Below are positions 23,877 through 32,519 of a DNA stretch of 64,000 bases, in pieces. The stretch is from Candidatus Borkfalkia ceftriaxoniphila (lineage in GTDB: Bacteria; Bacillota; Clostridia; Christensenellales; Borkfalkiaceae): NCBI RefSeq assembly GCF_004134775.1, contig NZ_SDOZ01000002.1:248001-312000 (forward strand), in the 5' to 3' direction. The position numbers and the translations under genes were made by a program. Positions within the stretch are counted from its first letter, which is position 1; each line of letters starts with the position of its first letter. A model generated the notes under the pieces. That model saw nothing but the letters and a program-made list of their open reading frames with translations, did not search any database and had not been told where the DNA came from.

Positions 23877-23905
23877 TTGACACTATTCCCAAAAATTGGT
23901 ATAAT
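23877..23905 (+). promoter_or_regulatory. Consensus sigma-A promoter of the acetyltransferase gene, leaderless geometry
   Basis: TTGACA (23877-23882), a 17-bp spacer and TATAAT (23900-23905). Six bases later is the ATG at 23912, so +1 equals the start codon. Confidence 0.85.
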
Positions 23906-23911
23906 GAATTT

Positions 23912-24422
23912 ATGCAAAACGAAATCTACATCCGCGACAGCGGATTTGGAAAAAATCCGCGCGCTGTATGCGCCTTACGTACAAAAGACGGCCGATCATC
24001 CTTGGCTCGTCGCCGAATCGGGGAACGAAATTGCGGGTTACGCCTACGCCGAAAAACTGTATGCGCGCCCCGCTTATGCCCGCGCCGCCGAAACGTCCGT
24101 CTATGTGAAAGAAGACTGTCGCCGCGGGGTCGTGGGGAGAAAACTTTACGAGTCTATGGAAAATATTTTAAAACGACAATTCGTGACCAACCTCTACGCT
24201 TGCATCGCGTACAGGGAAGCCGAGGACGGCACTCTCACCCGCGCCAGCGTCGATTTTCACCGCGCGATGGGGTATCGTTTTGCGGGAAAATTCGAACGAT
24301 GCGGCTTTAAATTCGGACAGTGGTACGACGTCGTATGGATGGAAAAAATCATCGGCGAGCACGACGGGGCGCACTTTGTTCCGTTTTCAAGCCTGCGGAA
24401 TAAACGAAACACACGATATTAA
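23912..24422 (+). pseudogene. GNAT (PAT-like) acetyltransferase with an N-terminal frameshift
   Basis: The only start that fits the promoter is the ATG at 23912, which opens MQNEIYIRDS, the normal first strand of a phosphinothricin-acetyltransferase-like GNAT. That frame then turns to nonsense. The rest of the family is in the next frame from about 23941 (ADLEKIRALYAPYV, then AYREAEDGTLTRASVDFHRA, then MGYRFAGKFERCGFKFGQWY). The acetyl-CoA loop is present but unusual (EDCRRGVVGRKLY; usual form R..G.G..L). Joining the two halves needs a shift near 23939-23945, and family spacing suggests a few residues are missing. The second frame alone has an ATG only inside the -10 box. Either a broken gene or a base error in the sequence. 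Confidence 0.65.
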
Positions 24423-24437
24423 TTTCAGGAGAAAACT

Positions 24438-27400
24438 ATGTACATAGCCGATCTGCACATTCATTCCAAGTATTCGCGCGCGACGAGCAAAAACGGAGAT
24501 CTTCCCAATCTCGATCTGTGGGCGCGACGCAAGGGCATTTCGCTCGTGGGCACGGGCGATTTTACCCATCCCGCCTGGCGGGAGGAGATGGAAAACGCCC
24601 TGATCCCCGCCGAAGAGGGACTGTATCGGCTCAAAGAAAACTTGCGCCTTGCGGATTTCTGCGATTTTTCCGTTTCGCCGCGCTTTGTGATCTCGGGCGA
24701 GATCAGTTGCATTTACAAGCAGGATGGAAAAGTGCGGAAAGTACATAACGTCATCCTGCTCCCCTCGCTCGACGCCGCGGAACGGCTCGCTTTGAAATTG
24801 GAGGCGATCGGCAACATTCATTCGGACGGGCGCCCGATTTTGGGGCTTTCTTCCAAAGATCTTCTGGCGATCACGCTGGACGTCTGCCCCGACGCGGTTT
24901 TTATCCCCGCGCACATCTGGACGCCGCACTTTTCGCTGTTCGGCGCTTTTTCGGGATTCGATACGATAGAAGAATGTTTCGGCGACCTCTCCCCGCACAT
25001 CCGCGCCTTGGAAACGGGGCTTTCTTCCGACCCGCTGATGAACCGCCGCGTGGCGATGCTCGACGGCTATACCATGATATCCAATTCCGACGCGCACTCC
25101 CCCTCGAAATTAGGCAGAGAATGCAATCTGCTCGATACGGAAATCTCTTATCCCGCGCTCAAACGCGCGCTGGATACGGGCGAAGGTTTTGCGGGAACCA
25201 TCGAATTTTTTCCCGAAGAGGGAAAATATCATCTGGACGGGCACCGCAACTGCAATCTGCGATTGACGCCGCAACAAACGCGCGACTTAGGCGGACGTTG
25301 CCCGATCTGCGGCAAAAAGATCACGATCGGCGTGCTGAACCGACTGGAACAACTCGCCGTGCGCGGGGAGGACTACCTTCCCGAAAGGGCGGTCCCCTTC
25401 GAACATCTCCTTCCCCTGCCCGAAGTGATCTCCGCGTCACTGGGAATCTCCGCGGGCGGCGACAAGACCGACCGCGTATATCGCAAACTTTTGAAAGATC
25501 TGGGCACGGAGGCGGATATCCTAAGACTTCGCACTCTTTCCGATATCAAAACGTCGGGCGGCGAGCGCATTGCCGAAGGCGTCAAAAGACTGCGCGAGGG
25601 CCGCGTCATCAAGACGGCGGGTTTCGACGGCGAATACGGCAAGATCGGACTGTTCACGCCCGACGAACTGAAAAATTCCAGCGGGCAACTCTCCTTTTTG
25701 GACGAGATCCCCCTTGCAGTGACCGAATGCGAGCCGACCGTACAAAAAAACGTACGGCAGGAGCAAGAGATCCTCGACGAGGCGACAAGACCGAAATCCA
25801 TAAACGCCGAGCAGTTATCGGCAGCGACAGGCAAAGCGCGCGTCATCGCAGTCATTGCGGGCCCCGGGACAGGCAAGACCTTTACGTTGGTGGAGCGGAT
25901 CGCGCGGCTGGTGGAGCGCGGAGTCAGACCCGAAGAGATCACCGCCGTAACGTTTACGGTACGCGCCGCCGCGGAAATGCGGGAGAGGCTTTCGGCAAAA
26001 ATCAAAAGGGCCGCGGACAAAATCACCGTGGGCACGTTCCATTCTATCTGTTATTCTTATTTAAAGGACGAATACACGCTCGCCGACCGCGCTTTTTTGC
26101 TGAAAACTTCTGAAAAAGTCGTCAAGGAATTCGGCTTGAAACTCACCCCGCAGAAATTTATCAATCTTGTTTCCGCGCATAAAAACGGCAAAACCACCGA
26201 ATTCGCACAGGTGATCGCGGCGTATAATGCTTATCTTGCCGAAGCGGGCGCGCTCGACTTCGACGACCTCATCGCAAAGGCGCTCGAACGCGACTTTGCG
26301 GGAAAGCAGTTCCGCTATCTGCACGTGGACGAATTTCAGGATATCAACCCTGCCCAATACGAGTTGATACGCCGCTGGATGGGCACGAACGGCAATCTTT
26401 TCGCCATCGGCGATCCCGATCAGGCGATCTATTCTTTCCGCGGCGCGGCGTCAAACTGTTTTTCGCGTCTCTTGGGTGATTACCCCGATGCGGAGGTCGT
26501 TCGGCTCAAAGAAAACTACCGCTCCACGCCAGAAGTGCTCTCCTGCGCCATGCACGTGATCTCGCACAACGCGGGCGAACGCGCCCTTACGCCCATGCTG
26601 AGATCGGGCGCGCCCGTGCGGCTCGTCGAATGCGCGTCCGAACTGTCCGAGGGAATATTCATCGCCAAAGAAATCGCGAAGATGACGGGCGGGCTGGATA
26701 TGCTCGGCAAAGGCCGCGAGGAAAAATTGCGTTCGTTCGGAGAGATCGCCGTGCTCGCGCGCACACATCGGCAGTTAAACGCCATCGAGCGCTGTCTGCG
26801 TCACGACGATATCCCCTGCGTTTCCTCTGCAAAGACGGATTTTTTAGAGGCGCCCGAAGTGAGCGGCACGCTCGCGTTCTTCGCTTCTCTGTTATCCCCG
26901 AATGAAAAAACTTTGGCGCGCGCAGCGGAATTCGTCGGTGCGGAAAATATGGAAGCGCTTACAAATGCGTTCCTGCCCCATATCAAAGGCAGACCGCGCA
27001 AAGTGCTCGCGCTCTGGCGCGAACGGATGCACCTTTCTTCCGCCGCGTTCGAATCGCTCGTCGCCGCCGCGCACTATGCGGATATGCGCGAATTCCTCGA
27101 CGCGACGTTTTTGGGAAGAGAGGGCGACGTGCTCGTAACCGAGGGAAACGCCGCCGCGGGCGCGGTGCGATTAACGACGCTGCACGGCGCAAAGGGACTG
27201 GAATTTCCCGTCGTGTTCCTCTCGGGGCTGACAGAAAAAGCGCTGCCGCTGGAAACGGCCGAGGGAACGGATATCGAAGAAGAGCGCCGTCTCTTTTACG
27301 TAGGGCTCACGCGGGCGAGCGAAGAGCTGATCCTCACCTGCCGCGCTCCGCATTCTTTGTTCCTCCCTGAACTTCCCGCCTCCCTGAAAAAAGAACAAGC

Positions 27401-27440
27401 CGTCGAACGCCCCCAATATCAGCAACTTTCCATGTTTTAA
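24438..27440 (+). CDS. EndoQ-like PHP nuclease fused to a UvrD/Rep helicase
   Basis: 1000 residues, with AGGAG before the ATG. The N-terminal part (1-410) is an endonuclease Q-type PHP domain: YIADLHIHSKYS, TGDFTHP, HNVILLPS, PAHIWTPHFSLFG and ISNSDAHS give the metal-site His and Asp residues, and CPICGKK is a zinc-type motif. EndoQ nicks DNA 5' of deaminated bases. The C-terminal part (about 450-1000) is an SF1A helicase: Walker A GPGTGKTFTLV (from about 475), TFTVRAAAEMR, HVDEFQDINP, GDPDQAIYSFRGA, LKENYRST, TTLHGAKGLEF and YVGLTRA. QLSFL (417-421) ends the nuclease part and QLSMF ends the protein; both resemble the beta-clamp-binding pentapeptide. It probably senses and unwinds damaged DNA. 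A strong terminator follows. Confidence 0.88.
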   Translation: MYIADLHIHSKYSRATSKNGDLPNLDLWARRKGISLVGTGDFTHPAWREEMENALIPAEEGLYRLKENLRLADFCDFSVSPRFVISGEISCIYKQDGKVRKVHNVILLPSLDAAERLALKLEAIGNIHSDGRPILGLSSKDLLAITLDVCPDAVFIPAHIWTPHFSLFGAFSGFDTIEECFGDLSPHIRALETGLSSDPLMNRRVAMLDGYTMISNSDAHSPSKLGRECNLLDTEISYPALKRALDTGEGFAGTIEFFPEEGKYHLDGHRNCNLRLTPQQTRDLGGRCPICGKKITIGVLNRLEQLAVRGEDYLPERAVPFEHLLPLPEVISASLGISAGGDKTDRVYRKLLKDLGTEADILRLRTLSDIKTSGGERIAEGVKRLREGRVIKTAGFDGEYGKIGLFTPDELKNSSGQLSFLDEIPLAVTECEPTVQKNVRQEQEILDEATRPKSINAEQLSAATGKARVIAVIAGPGTGKTFTLVERIARLVERGVRPEEITAVTFTVRAAAEMRERLSAKIKRAADKITVGTFHSICYSYLKDEYTLADRAFLLKTSEKVVKEFGLKLTPQKFINLVSAHKNGKTTEFAQVIAAYNAYLAEAGALDFDDLIAKALERDFAGKQFRYLHVDEFQDINPAQYELIRRWMGTNGNLFAIGDPDQAIYSFRGAASNCFSRLLGDYPDAEVVRLKENYRSTPEVLSCAMHVISHNAGERALTPMLRSGAPVRLVECASELSEGIFIAKEIAKMTGGLDMLGKGREEKLRSFGEIAVLARTHRQLNAIERCLRHDDIPCVSSAKTDFLEAPEVSGTLAFFASLLSPNEKTLARAAEFVGAENMEALTNAFLPHIKGRPRKVLALWRERMHLSSAAFESLVAAAHYADMREFLDATFLGREGDVLVTEGNAAAGAVRLTTLHGAKGLEFPVVFLSGLTEKALPLETAEGTDIEEERRLFYVGLTRASEELILTCRAPHSLFLPELPASLKKEQAVERPQYQQLSMF

Positions 27441-27450
27441 TTTTGCAAAT

Positions 27451-27483
27451 AAAAAGGAACGGTATTTACCGTTCCTTTTTTTT
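27451..27483. terminator. Bidirectional intrinsic terminator
   Basis: AAAAAGGAACGGTA and TACCGTTCCTTTTT form a near-perfect stem with a 2-nt loop and T runs. It lies between the convergent helicase (+) and LysRS (-) genes and touches the LysRS stop codon. Confidence 0.9.
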
Positions 27484-29503
27484 AATGCACGTCGGAGCCT
27501 ATTTCGGCGCCTTCGGCGGTGAGAACTTTACTCGTACCGTCCTCATTGACGGCGGCGAGCAGCATGCCTTCCGACATTTCGTTCGCGAATTTATGCGGGG
27601 CGAGGTTGACGAGCACGACGATCTGCCTGCCGACGAGTTCGTCGGGCGTGTAATCGTCTGCGAGCGAAGACACGATGGTCCGCTCGCCCATGCCGTCGTG
27701 CACGACGATCTTATACAACTTGTTCGCCTTGCGCATCGCCTTGCAGGAAAGCACCTTGCACACGCGCAGATCGAGTTTCGCAAAGTCGTCCAATTGGATC
27801 TGCGGCTTGACGGGCGAAGGCGCCTGCACGTATTTCTCTTCGACAGACTCGCACTTTTCTTCTTCGGCAACCACCTCTTCCGCCGCGTCGGGATCTTCCG
27901 ATTCGGGCAGGGAAAAGTCGAACAGTTTCAGATAGCGCTGCGCCTCTACCGCAAACAGATACAGATACAGGCGCGGACCCTTATCGCGGGAGATCATCAG
28001 ATTGTACACGTGCCTGAAAAACGCGCTTTGCAGGCCTTTGAGCCTGTCCATATCCTCCGCCGCGTCGGGGAATACACGCTTGGGAATAGCGTACAATTCG
28101 TCGCGCACGGAATCGAGCGTATAGCCGCCCTTTGAAAGGTAATCGTGCAGCATCTTGATCTCCGCGCGCTCGCTCTCGTCGAGATCGCGGTAATACTTCC
28201 AGTTGCGCTTGGAATTGATGATGTATTCGTTTTCGGGCGCGCACGTTTTCAGCCAGAATCTGGCGATGGCGAAACGCTCCGCGAATTCCTCTTTTTTATA
28301 CGGCGTGCCGATTTTGGTAAAGAGCGCCTCCATCAGGTCGGGATTGAAGTCCACCACGCTGCCGAGTTCTACGAGTTGCGTCATGGGAACGGTATCGATC
28401 TTGCGGCCCGCCACTTCGCAGTTTTCCATGATGCGGGCGACGGTTTCATTCGCGGTGCCGTTCTTGTACGCCGTATAGCACTTATCGAACTCGAAATACT
28501 GGCGCAATATTTCATCGCTCAGACAGAAATCGAAGGCTTTGAGGGGTTCGGTCTTGGAATACAGCCACAAAATGACTTCGGGCTGATAAAGTTTCAAAAG
28601 AAATTCGGGCGTCATGTTGAGGCCGCTGGACCCCGACATTTTGCCGACGTTGATATTGCCCTTGATACCAATGAATTCGTATCCCTGAAAGAGAGGCGCG
28701 CGGTAGCCGAAGATCCCCTTGGAAACATCCTTTGCGGTGTCGTAGGAACCGTTTTTCGAGGCGTGATCCTTGCCGCCCGGCTCGAAATCCACGCCCTCGT
28801 GCATCCAGCGCATGGGCCAGTCTACCTTCCAGGGCAGTTTGCAGTTGAAATCCTTGGTAAAGTCGAAATCGCCCTCATAGCCGCACTCGCAAGTAAAATG
28901 CGCCTTGGTGCAGTCCTCGGACAAGGAAACGACTTTGGTGGTATCCCTGCCGCAATGGGGGCAATAGATATTGACGGGATAATAATTTTCCTTTTCCTCT
29001 TCGGTGGAGTCCTGCGTGCGGTGCTTGTCCAGAACGGAGAATATCTCCTTGCGGTGACGCAGGGCAAACACGATCTGCTCCGCGTACTTGCCGCCGCGGT
29101 ATTCGTCCGCCTGCGAGCGGAAACACATTTCGATGCCGAAAGCTTTGAAAGAGTTTAAAAACTCTTTCTGGAAATGCTCCGCGTAATTTTTTTCAACGCC
29201 GAAGGGGTCGGGAATATCCACGTAGGGCATGCCGATGTATTTGTCGTAGGCGTTTTTCCCCACGACCGCCGCCACGTTGGCGGGCACTTTGCGGAACCTG
29301 TCGAAGTTATCCCAGGAAAAGAGAAGTTTGGCTTTGCGCCCTTTCTTTTGCAGCGCGCGCACCACGAAATAACTCGTGGCGATATCTCTGAAATTTCCGA
29401 TATGAATGGAACCCGAGGGCGAAATGCCCGCCGCGCAGACGTACTCCTCCTTTTCGGGATTCCGTTTGATGATCTCTTCCGCAATTTTATCTGCCCAATA
29501 CAT
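27482..29503 (-). CDS. lysK: Class I lysyl-tRNA synthetase with C-terminal tRNA-binding domain
   Basis: 673 residues. Class I signatures of the archaeal-type LysRS are clear: SGSIHIGNFRD (HIGN), KMSGSSG (KMSGS instead of KMSKS), and a four-Cys zinc site CPHCG and CECG. The catalytic and helical parts end near residue 530. An acidic, Ala/Glu-rich linker (about 533-565) then joins a Trbp111/EMAPII-like OB fold (568-673; LDLRVCKVLSC, then ANKLYKIVVHDG, then LAPHKFANEMSEGML), the domain normally found on MetRS or alone. The fusion probably strengthens tRNA binding. It charges the tRNA-Lys species, two of which are encoded at 4680-4834. A TTGCCC-17-TATAAT promoter precedes it. No class II LysRS is seen here. 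Confidence 0.88.
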   Translation of the reverse strand: MYWADKIAEEIIKRNPEKEEYVCAAGISPSGSIHIGNFRDIATSYFVVRALQKKGRKAKLLFSWDNFDRFRKVPANVAAVVGKNAYDKYIGMPYVDIPDPFGVEKNYAEHFQKEFLNSFKAFGIEMCFRSQADEYRGGKYAEQIVFALRHRKEIFSVLDKHRTQDSTEEEKENYYPVNIYCPHCGRDTTKVVSLSEDCTKAHFTCECGYEGDFDFTKDFNCKLPWKVDWPMRWMHEGVDFEPGGKDHASKNGSYDTAKDVSKGIFGYRAPLFQGYEFIGIKGNINVGKMSGSSGLNMTPEFLLKLYQPEVILWLYSKTEPLKAFDFCLSDEILRQYFEFDKCYTAYKNGTANETVARIMENCEVAGRKIDTVPMTQLVELGSVVDFNPDLMEALFTKIGTPYKKEEFAERFAIARFWLKTCAPENEYIINSKRNWKYYRDLDESERAEIKMLHDYLSKGGYTLDSVRDELYAIPKRVFPDAAEDMDRLKGLQSAFFRHVYNLMISRDKGPRLYLYLFAVEAQRYLKLFDFSLPESEDPDAAEEVVAEEEKCESVEEKYVQAPSPVKPQIQLDDFAKLDLRVCKVLSCKAMRKANKLYKIVVHDGMGERTIVSSLADDYTPDELVGRQIVVLVNLAPHKFANEMSEGMLLAAVNEDGTSKVLTAEGAEIGSDVH

Positions 29504-29538
29504 TGTAAAGCTCCTTGTCTCACGATAATATTGAGCCT

Positions 29539-29567
29539 ATTATATCATTTTTGGAGCATTCGGGCAA
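29539..29567 (-). promoter_or_regulatory. Sigma-A promoter of the LysRS gene
   Basis: TTGCCC (29567-29562), a 17-bp spacer and TATAAT (29544-29539) on the minus strand, overlapping the end of the pseudouridine synthase gene. The start would be about 28 bp ahead of the ATG with a GGAGC ribosome site. Confidence 0.6.
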
Positions 29568-30391
29568 CTGTTTTTCAATTCCGGCACGAACCGCGAGGAA
29601 AAACTTTGCCCGTTTAAATAGGCGAGCGCCCCTTTCGTTTGCAGCCGCAAAGTCTTAGCCACCAACAGTTGGCGCTTCACCCCGTATTTTTTGTTGCGCG
29701 CCTCGTCGCCGTACTTTTCATCCCCCGCGACGGGGTGCCCGATAAACGCCATGTGCGCACGTATCTGATGCGTCTTTCCGCTGTGCAGGACGATCTCCAC
29801 CATGGAAAGTTCGCCGTCGCCGTTTAAAACGCGGTATTCCGTTTCGATCTTTTCCGCCCCCTCCCTCGGTTTGGAATAGACGCGCACGCGCGCCGCCTTT
29901 TCGTCTTTGACCAGATAGCCGCAAAGCATATCTACACCCTTTGCAAACTTGCCGAAACACAGCGCGAGATAAATTTTCTGCACGCGCCGCTCGCGGAACG
30001 CCCGCAAAAGTTCGGCTTCCGCCCGCTTGTTTTTGGCGAATATCATCAGCCCCGCCGTGTTTCTGTCCAGCCTGTGGATAAAATACGTTTCGCCCTTTTG
30101 CGACAGCGCAAAGTACAGCGCCTCGGAATTGACGCCCGCGTATTTGTCCGCAACGAGCACGTTTTCGTCCTCGTAAACGGTTTCATACGCGGGAACGGAT
30201 TCTTCGCGCAGGGTAGTATAATAAACGACTTCGTCGCCCTCTCTGAGCAAAATATTTTCGCCCGTTTTCTTTCCGTTGACGCGGATATCCCGCGCGCGGA
30301 GCAGCCGCGGGAAAGCGAACGAGCCCTGCGGATAGACGTTATCCGTGAAGGTTTTCAGAGTTTGTTTTTCGTTTACCGTGAATTTTTTCAA
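29540..30391 (-). CDS. RluA-family pseudouridine synthase with S4 domain
   Basis: 283 residues from a TTG at 30391 with AGGAAG upstream. An S4 RNA-binding domain (FAFPRLLRARDIRVNGKKTG) precedes the catalytic domain with FIHRLDRNTAGLMIFAKN, whose Asp is the catalytic residue, and HSGKTHQIRAHMAFIGHPVA. It isomerises specific uridines in rRNA or tRNA. Its start overlaps the FeoB end by 53 bp, in another frame; the longer overlap implies coupling or an extended FeoB tail. Which uridine it modifies cannot be told from the sequence. Confidence 0.88.
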   Translation of the reverse strand: MKKFTVNEKQTLKTFTDNVYPQGSFAFPRLLRARDIRVNGKKTGENILLREGDEVVYYTTLREESVPAYETVYEDENVLVADKYAGVNSEALYFALSQKGETYFIHRLDRNTAGLMIFAKNKRAEAELLRAFRERRVQKIYLALCFGKFAKGVDMLCGYLVKDEKAARVRVYSKPREGAEKIETEYRVLNGDGELSMVEIVLHSGKTHQIRAHMAFIGHPVAGDEKYGDEARNKKYGVKRQLLVAKTLRLQTKGALAYLNGQSFSSRFVPELKNSCPNAPKMI

Positions 30392-32201
30392 GTTTCTTCC
30401 TCTTTTTCCCGCGCTTTTTGCGTCCCGTAAAAAACAGGACTGCTACCGCGACGACGGGAACGAGCCACACGGCAAAGGTGCCGTAGGCGAGCATAAAATA
30501 GGTGAGATAGGCCGCCAGAAAGGCGATGCCCGTCTGTGCGAGCGCGTATTTGATAGCGGCCCTCTTTCCGAATTCGCGCGCCGTGGCGGCGATCGCGGAC
30601 ACGCAGGGCGAACAGGTCATGATAAACACGATGAACGCCAGCGCCGCCGCAGGCGTCATAGCGGCGGAAAGATCCGTACCGTAGAACATGCCGAGCATGC
30701 CCGCCACGCTCTCTTTGGCGACAAGCCCCGAAACGGCGGAGAGCGCCACGCGCCAATCGAAGATACCCATGGGATAAAATAAAAATTTCAGCCCCTCGCA
30801 CAGATAGCGCAGTATACACGTTTCGCTACCCTGCCCCACGAAATGAAAGGTGAAGTCGAACGAGAGCAAAAACCACATGACGATGAGAAAGGCGGTGACG
30901 ACGGTCGCTATTTTCATTATAAACTGTTTTACGTAAAATAGCAACGATTTCAAAAGCAGGGAAAGACGGGGCGGCTGCAAGTGCGGGATCTCCAGCACGA
31001 ATTCGGTTTCGCCGCCGTAAATTTTCTTTAACAGCAGCGCGGCGAACAGCGAAAAGAGCACGCCCGCAAAGTAGATGGCGCACAGCGCGCGGAATTTGTG
31101 CGTAAAAAAGGCGGAGATCAGCGTCAGATAGACGGGCATTTTCGCGCTGCAAGAGATGTACGGCAAAATGAGCACTGTGCGTTTTTGTATCTTTTTGTCT
31201 TCCAGCCCGCGCGTCGTCAAAATCGCCGCGGCGCTGCAACCGAACCCCATCAGTATGGAGAATGCCGCCCTGCCCGAAAGCCCTACTTTGGAAAAAATGC
31301 CGTCGGTCATGAATGCGAGCGACGCCAAATAGCCGCTCTCTTCCAAAACGATGAGCGCCGCCTGCACGATGACGATCTGCGGTACGAAAGATAAAAGCAT
31401 CGCCGCGCCGCCGAACAGCGCGTCCTTAACGAGCGACAGGATCGCGGGATGCGCGCCGACGCGCTCTAAGAGCGAAACCGCGCCGCCGCCCAGCACGTCG
31501 CCGATCAAATATTCCGTCTTGTCCTTTAAAAATACGCCAGGCATATGATTTCCGAACGCCAGAAAAAACACGCTCAGCATGATGAGCGCGAATAAAGCGT
31601 ATGCGGTGACGGGATTATACAGGACGAAATCGGCGATGCCGCTCTTTTCGCTGCCCGCCGAATACACGCCTTCCAACGCCTCTTCTTCGCGCACGGGCGA
31701 AAAGGCGGGCGTTTCTTTGCCGCAAGTTTCGGCGATCTTCTGCTGCAAGCGGCGGATGTCCCGTTTGGAGCGCGCGTCCGCCGTAACGACGGGAATACCC
31801 AGGCGCGCGGACAATTTTTCCGCGTCGAGATAGCCGCCGCGCTTTTTTAAAAGGTCTGCCATGGTGACGACGAGTATCGTCTTTTTGCCGCGCGCCGCAA
31901 TTTCCAGAGGGAGTTTTATTGAGCGCGTAAGCGTCACCGCGTCGGCGACCGCCACCACGAGGTCGTATTCCTCTTCTTCGATGGCGCGCTTGCTGACGCG
32001 CTCTTCGAGCGAATGCGTCAAAAGCGAATAGATGCCGGGAAGGTCGCACACCGTCGCCTCCTGTCCCGCGATGCGCGTCTTTTTGCAGCGCTCGCCCACC
32101 GTCACGCCGTGCCAGTTGCCCGTCTTCGCGTTGGAGCGCGTGAGCGCGTTGAAGAGCGTCGTCTTGCCGCAGTTGGGATTTCCCGCTAAAATGATGCGCA
32201 T
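30339..32201 (-). CDS. feoB: Ferrous iron transporter FeoB
   Basis: 620 residues. The N-terminal G domain has GNPNCGKTTLFNALT (G1), NWHGVTV (G2 region), DLPGIYSL (G3) and the switch regions; the rest is membrane-embedded with two 'gate' motifs (FGCSAAAILTTRGLE and SGLVAKESVAGM). It imports Fe2+ under anaerobic conditions with GTP hydrolysis. It is on the short side of the family. The basic tail (KRGKKRKKLEKIHGKRKT) overlaps the next gene by 53 bp. The ATG is shared by one base with the FeoA stop (TAATG). No Cys-rich FeoB-associated protein follows. Confidence 0.93.
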   Translation of the reverse strand: MRIILAGNPNCGKTTLFNALTRSNAKTGNWHGVTVGERCKKTRIAGQEATVCDLPGIYSLLTHSLEERVSKRAIEEEEYDLVVAVADAVTLTRSIKLPLEIAARGKKTILVVTMADLLKKRGGYLDAEKLSARLGIPVVTADARSKRDIRRLQQKIAETCGKETPAFSPVREEEALEGVYSAGSEKSGIADFVLYNPVTAYALFALIMLSVFFLAFGNHMPGVFLKDKTEYLIGDVLGGGAVSLLERVGAHPAILSLVKDALFGGAAMLLSFVPQIVIVQAALIVLEESGYLASLAFMTDGIFSKVGLSGRAAFSILMGFGCSAAAILTTRGLEDKKIQKRTVLILPYISCSAKMPVYLTLISAFFTHKFRALCAIYFAGVLFSLFAALLLKKIYGGETEFVLEIPHLQPPRLSLLLKSLLFYVKQFIMKIATVVTAFLIVMWFLLSFDFTFHFVGQGSETCILRYLCEGLKFLFYPMGIFDWRVALSAVSGLVAKESVAGMLGMFYGTDLSAAMTPAAALAFIVFIMTCSPCVSAIAATAREFGKRAAIKYALAQTGIAFLAAYLTYFMLAYGTFAVWLVPVVAVAVLFFTGRKKRGKKRKKLEKIHGKRKTNSENLHG

Positions 32202-32434
32202 TACTTTTGTTCCTCCCGCTCGACAAAGATATTTCGTGCGATGCTCTTGCCCACCGCGAGGCGGATACTGCCAGCGGACAGAAGATACCCCGCGCCGAAC
32301 GGCGCTACCTTGACGAGACGCACGCCCGCGCCAGCATATACGTTGAGCATTTTCAGCCGTTCGCGAAGGTCGGCGGAAAGTTCCAGCCCCAGAACTTTTG
32401 CCTCTTCGCCCTTTTTCAGATCAGTCACGTTCAT
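32201..32434 (-). CDS. feoA: FeoA-like iron transport accessory protein
   Basis: 77 residues, an SH3-like FeoA domain: LKKGEEAKVLGLELSADLRE, then RLKMLNVYAGAGVRLVKVAP and RLAVGKSIARNIFVE. FeoA is needed by FeoB for Fe2+ import and may gate it. The stop shares a base with the FeoB start. The region before the ATG has TAAGAT six bases upstream and no Shine-Dalgarno, so it may be leaderless, but no good -35 is seen. Confidence 0.88.
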   Translation of the reverse strand: MNVTDLKKGEEAKVLGLELSADLRERLKMLNVYAGAGVRLVKVAPFGAGYLLSAGSIRLAVGKSIARNIFVEREEQK

Positions 32435-32474
32435 GCTACTATCTTATGAACGCGCCCCGCCGAACAGAACAAAA

Positions 32475-32506
32475 AAAGCCCGACGAAATTTCTTTCGTCG
32501 GGCTTT
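32475..32506 (-). terminator. Intrinsic terminator of the large surface protein gene
   Basis: AAAGCCCGACGAAA and TTTCGTCGGGCTTT form a perfect 14-bp stem with a 4-nt loop and, on the minus strand, a run of seven Ts. It ends the 32520-34640 gene and insulates feoAB. Confidence 0.92.
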
Positions 32507-32519
32507 ATAAGCAAGATCA

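Noticed and set aside
27482..29503. Methionyl-tRNA synthetase
   Set aside because: The C-terminal domain is MetRS-like, but the catalytic part has HIGN/KMSGS and the zinc site of class I LysRS.
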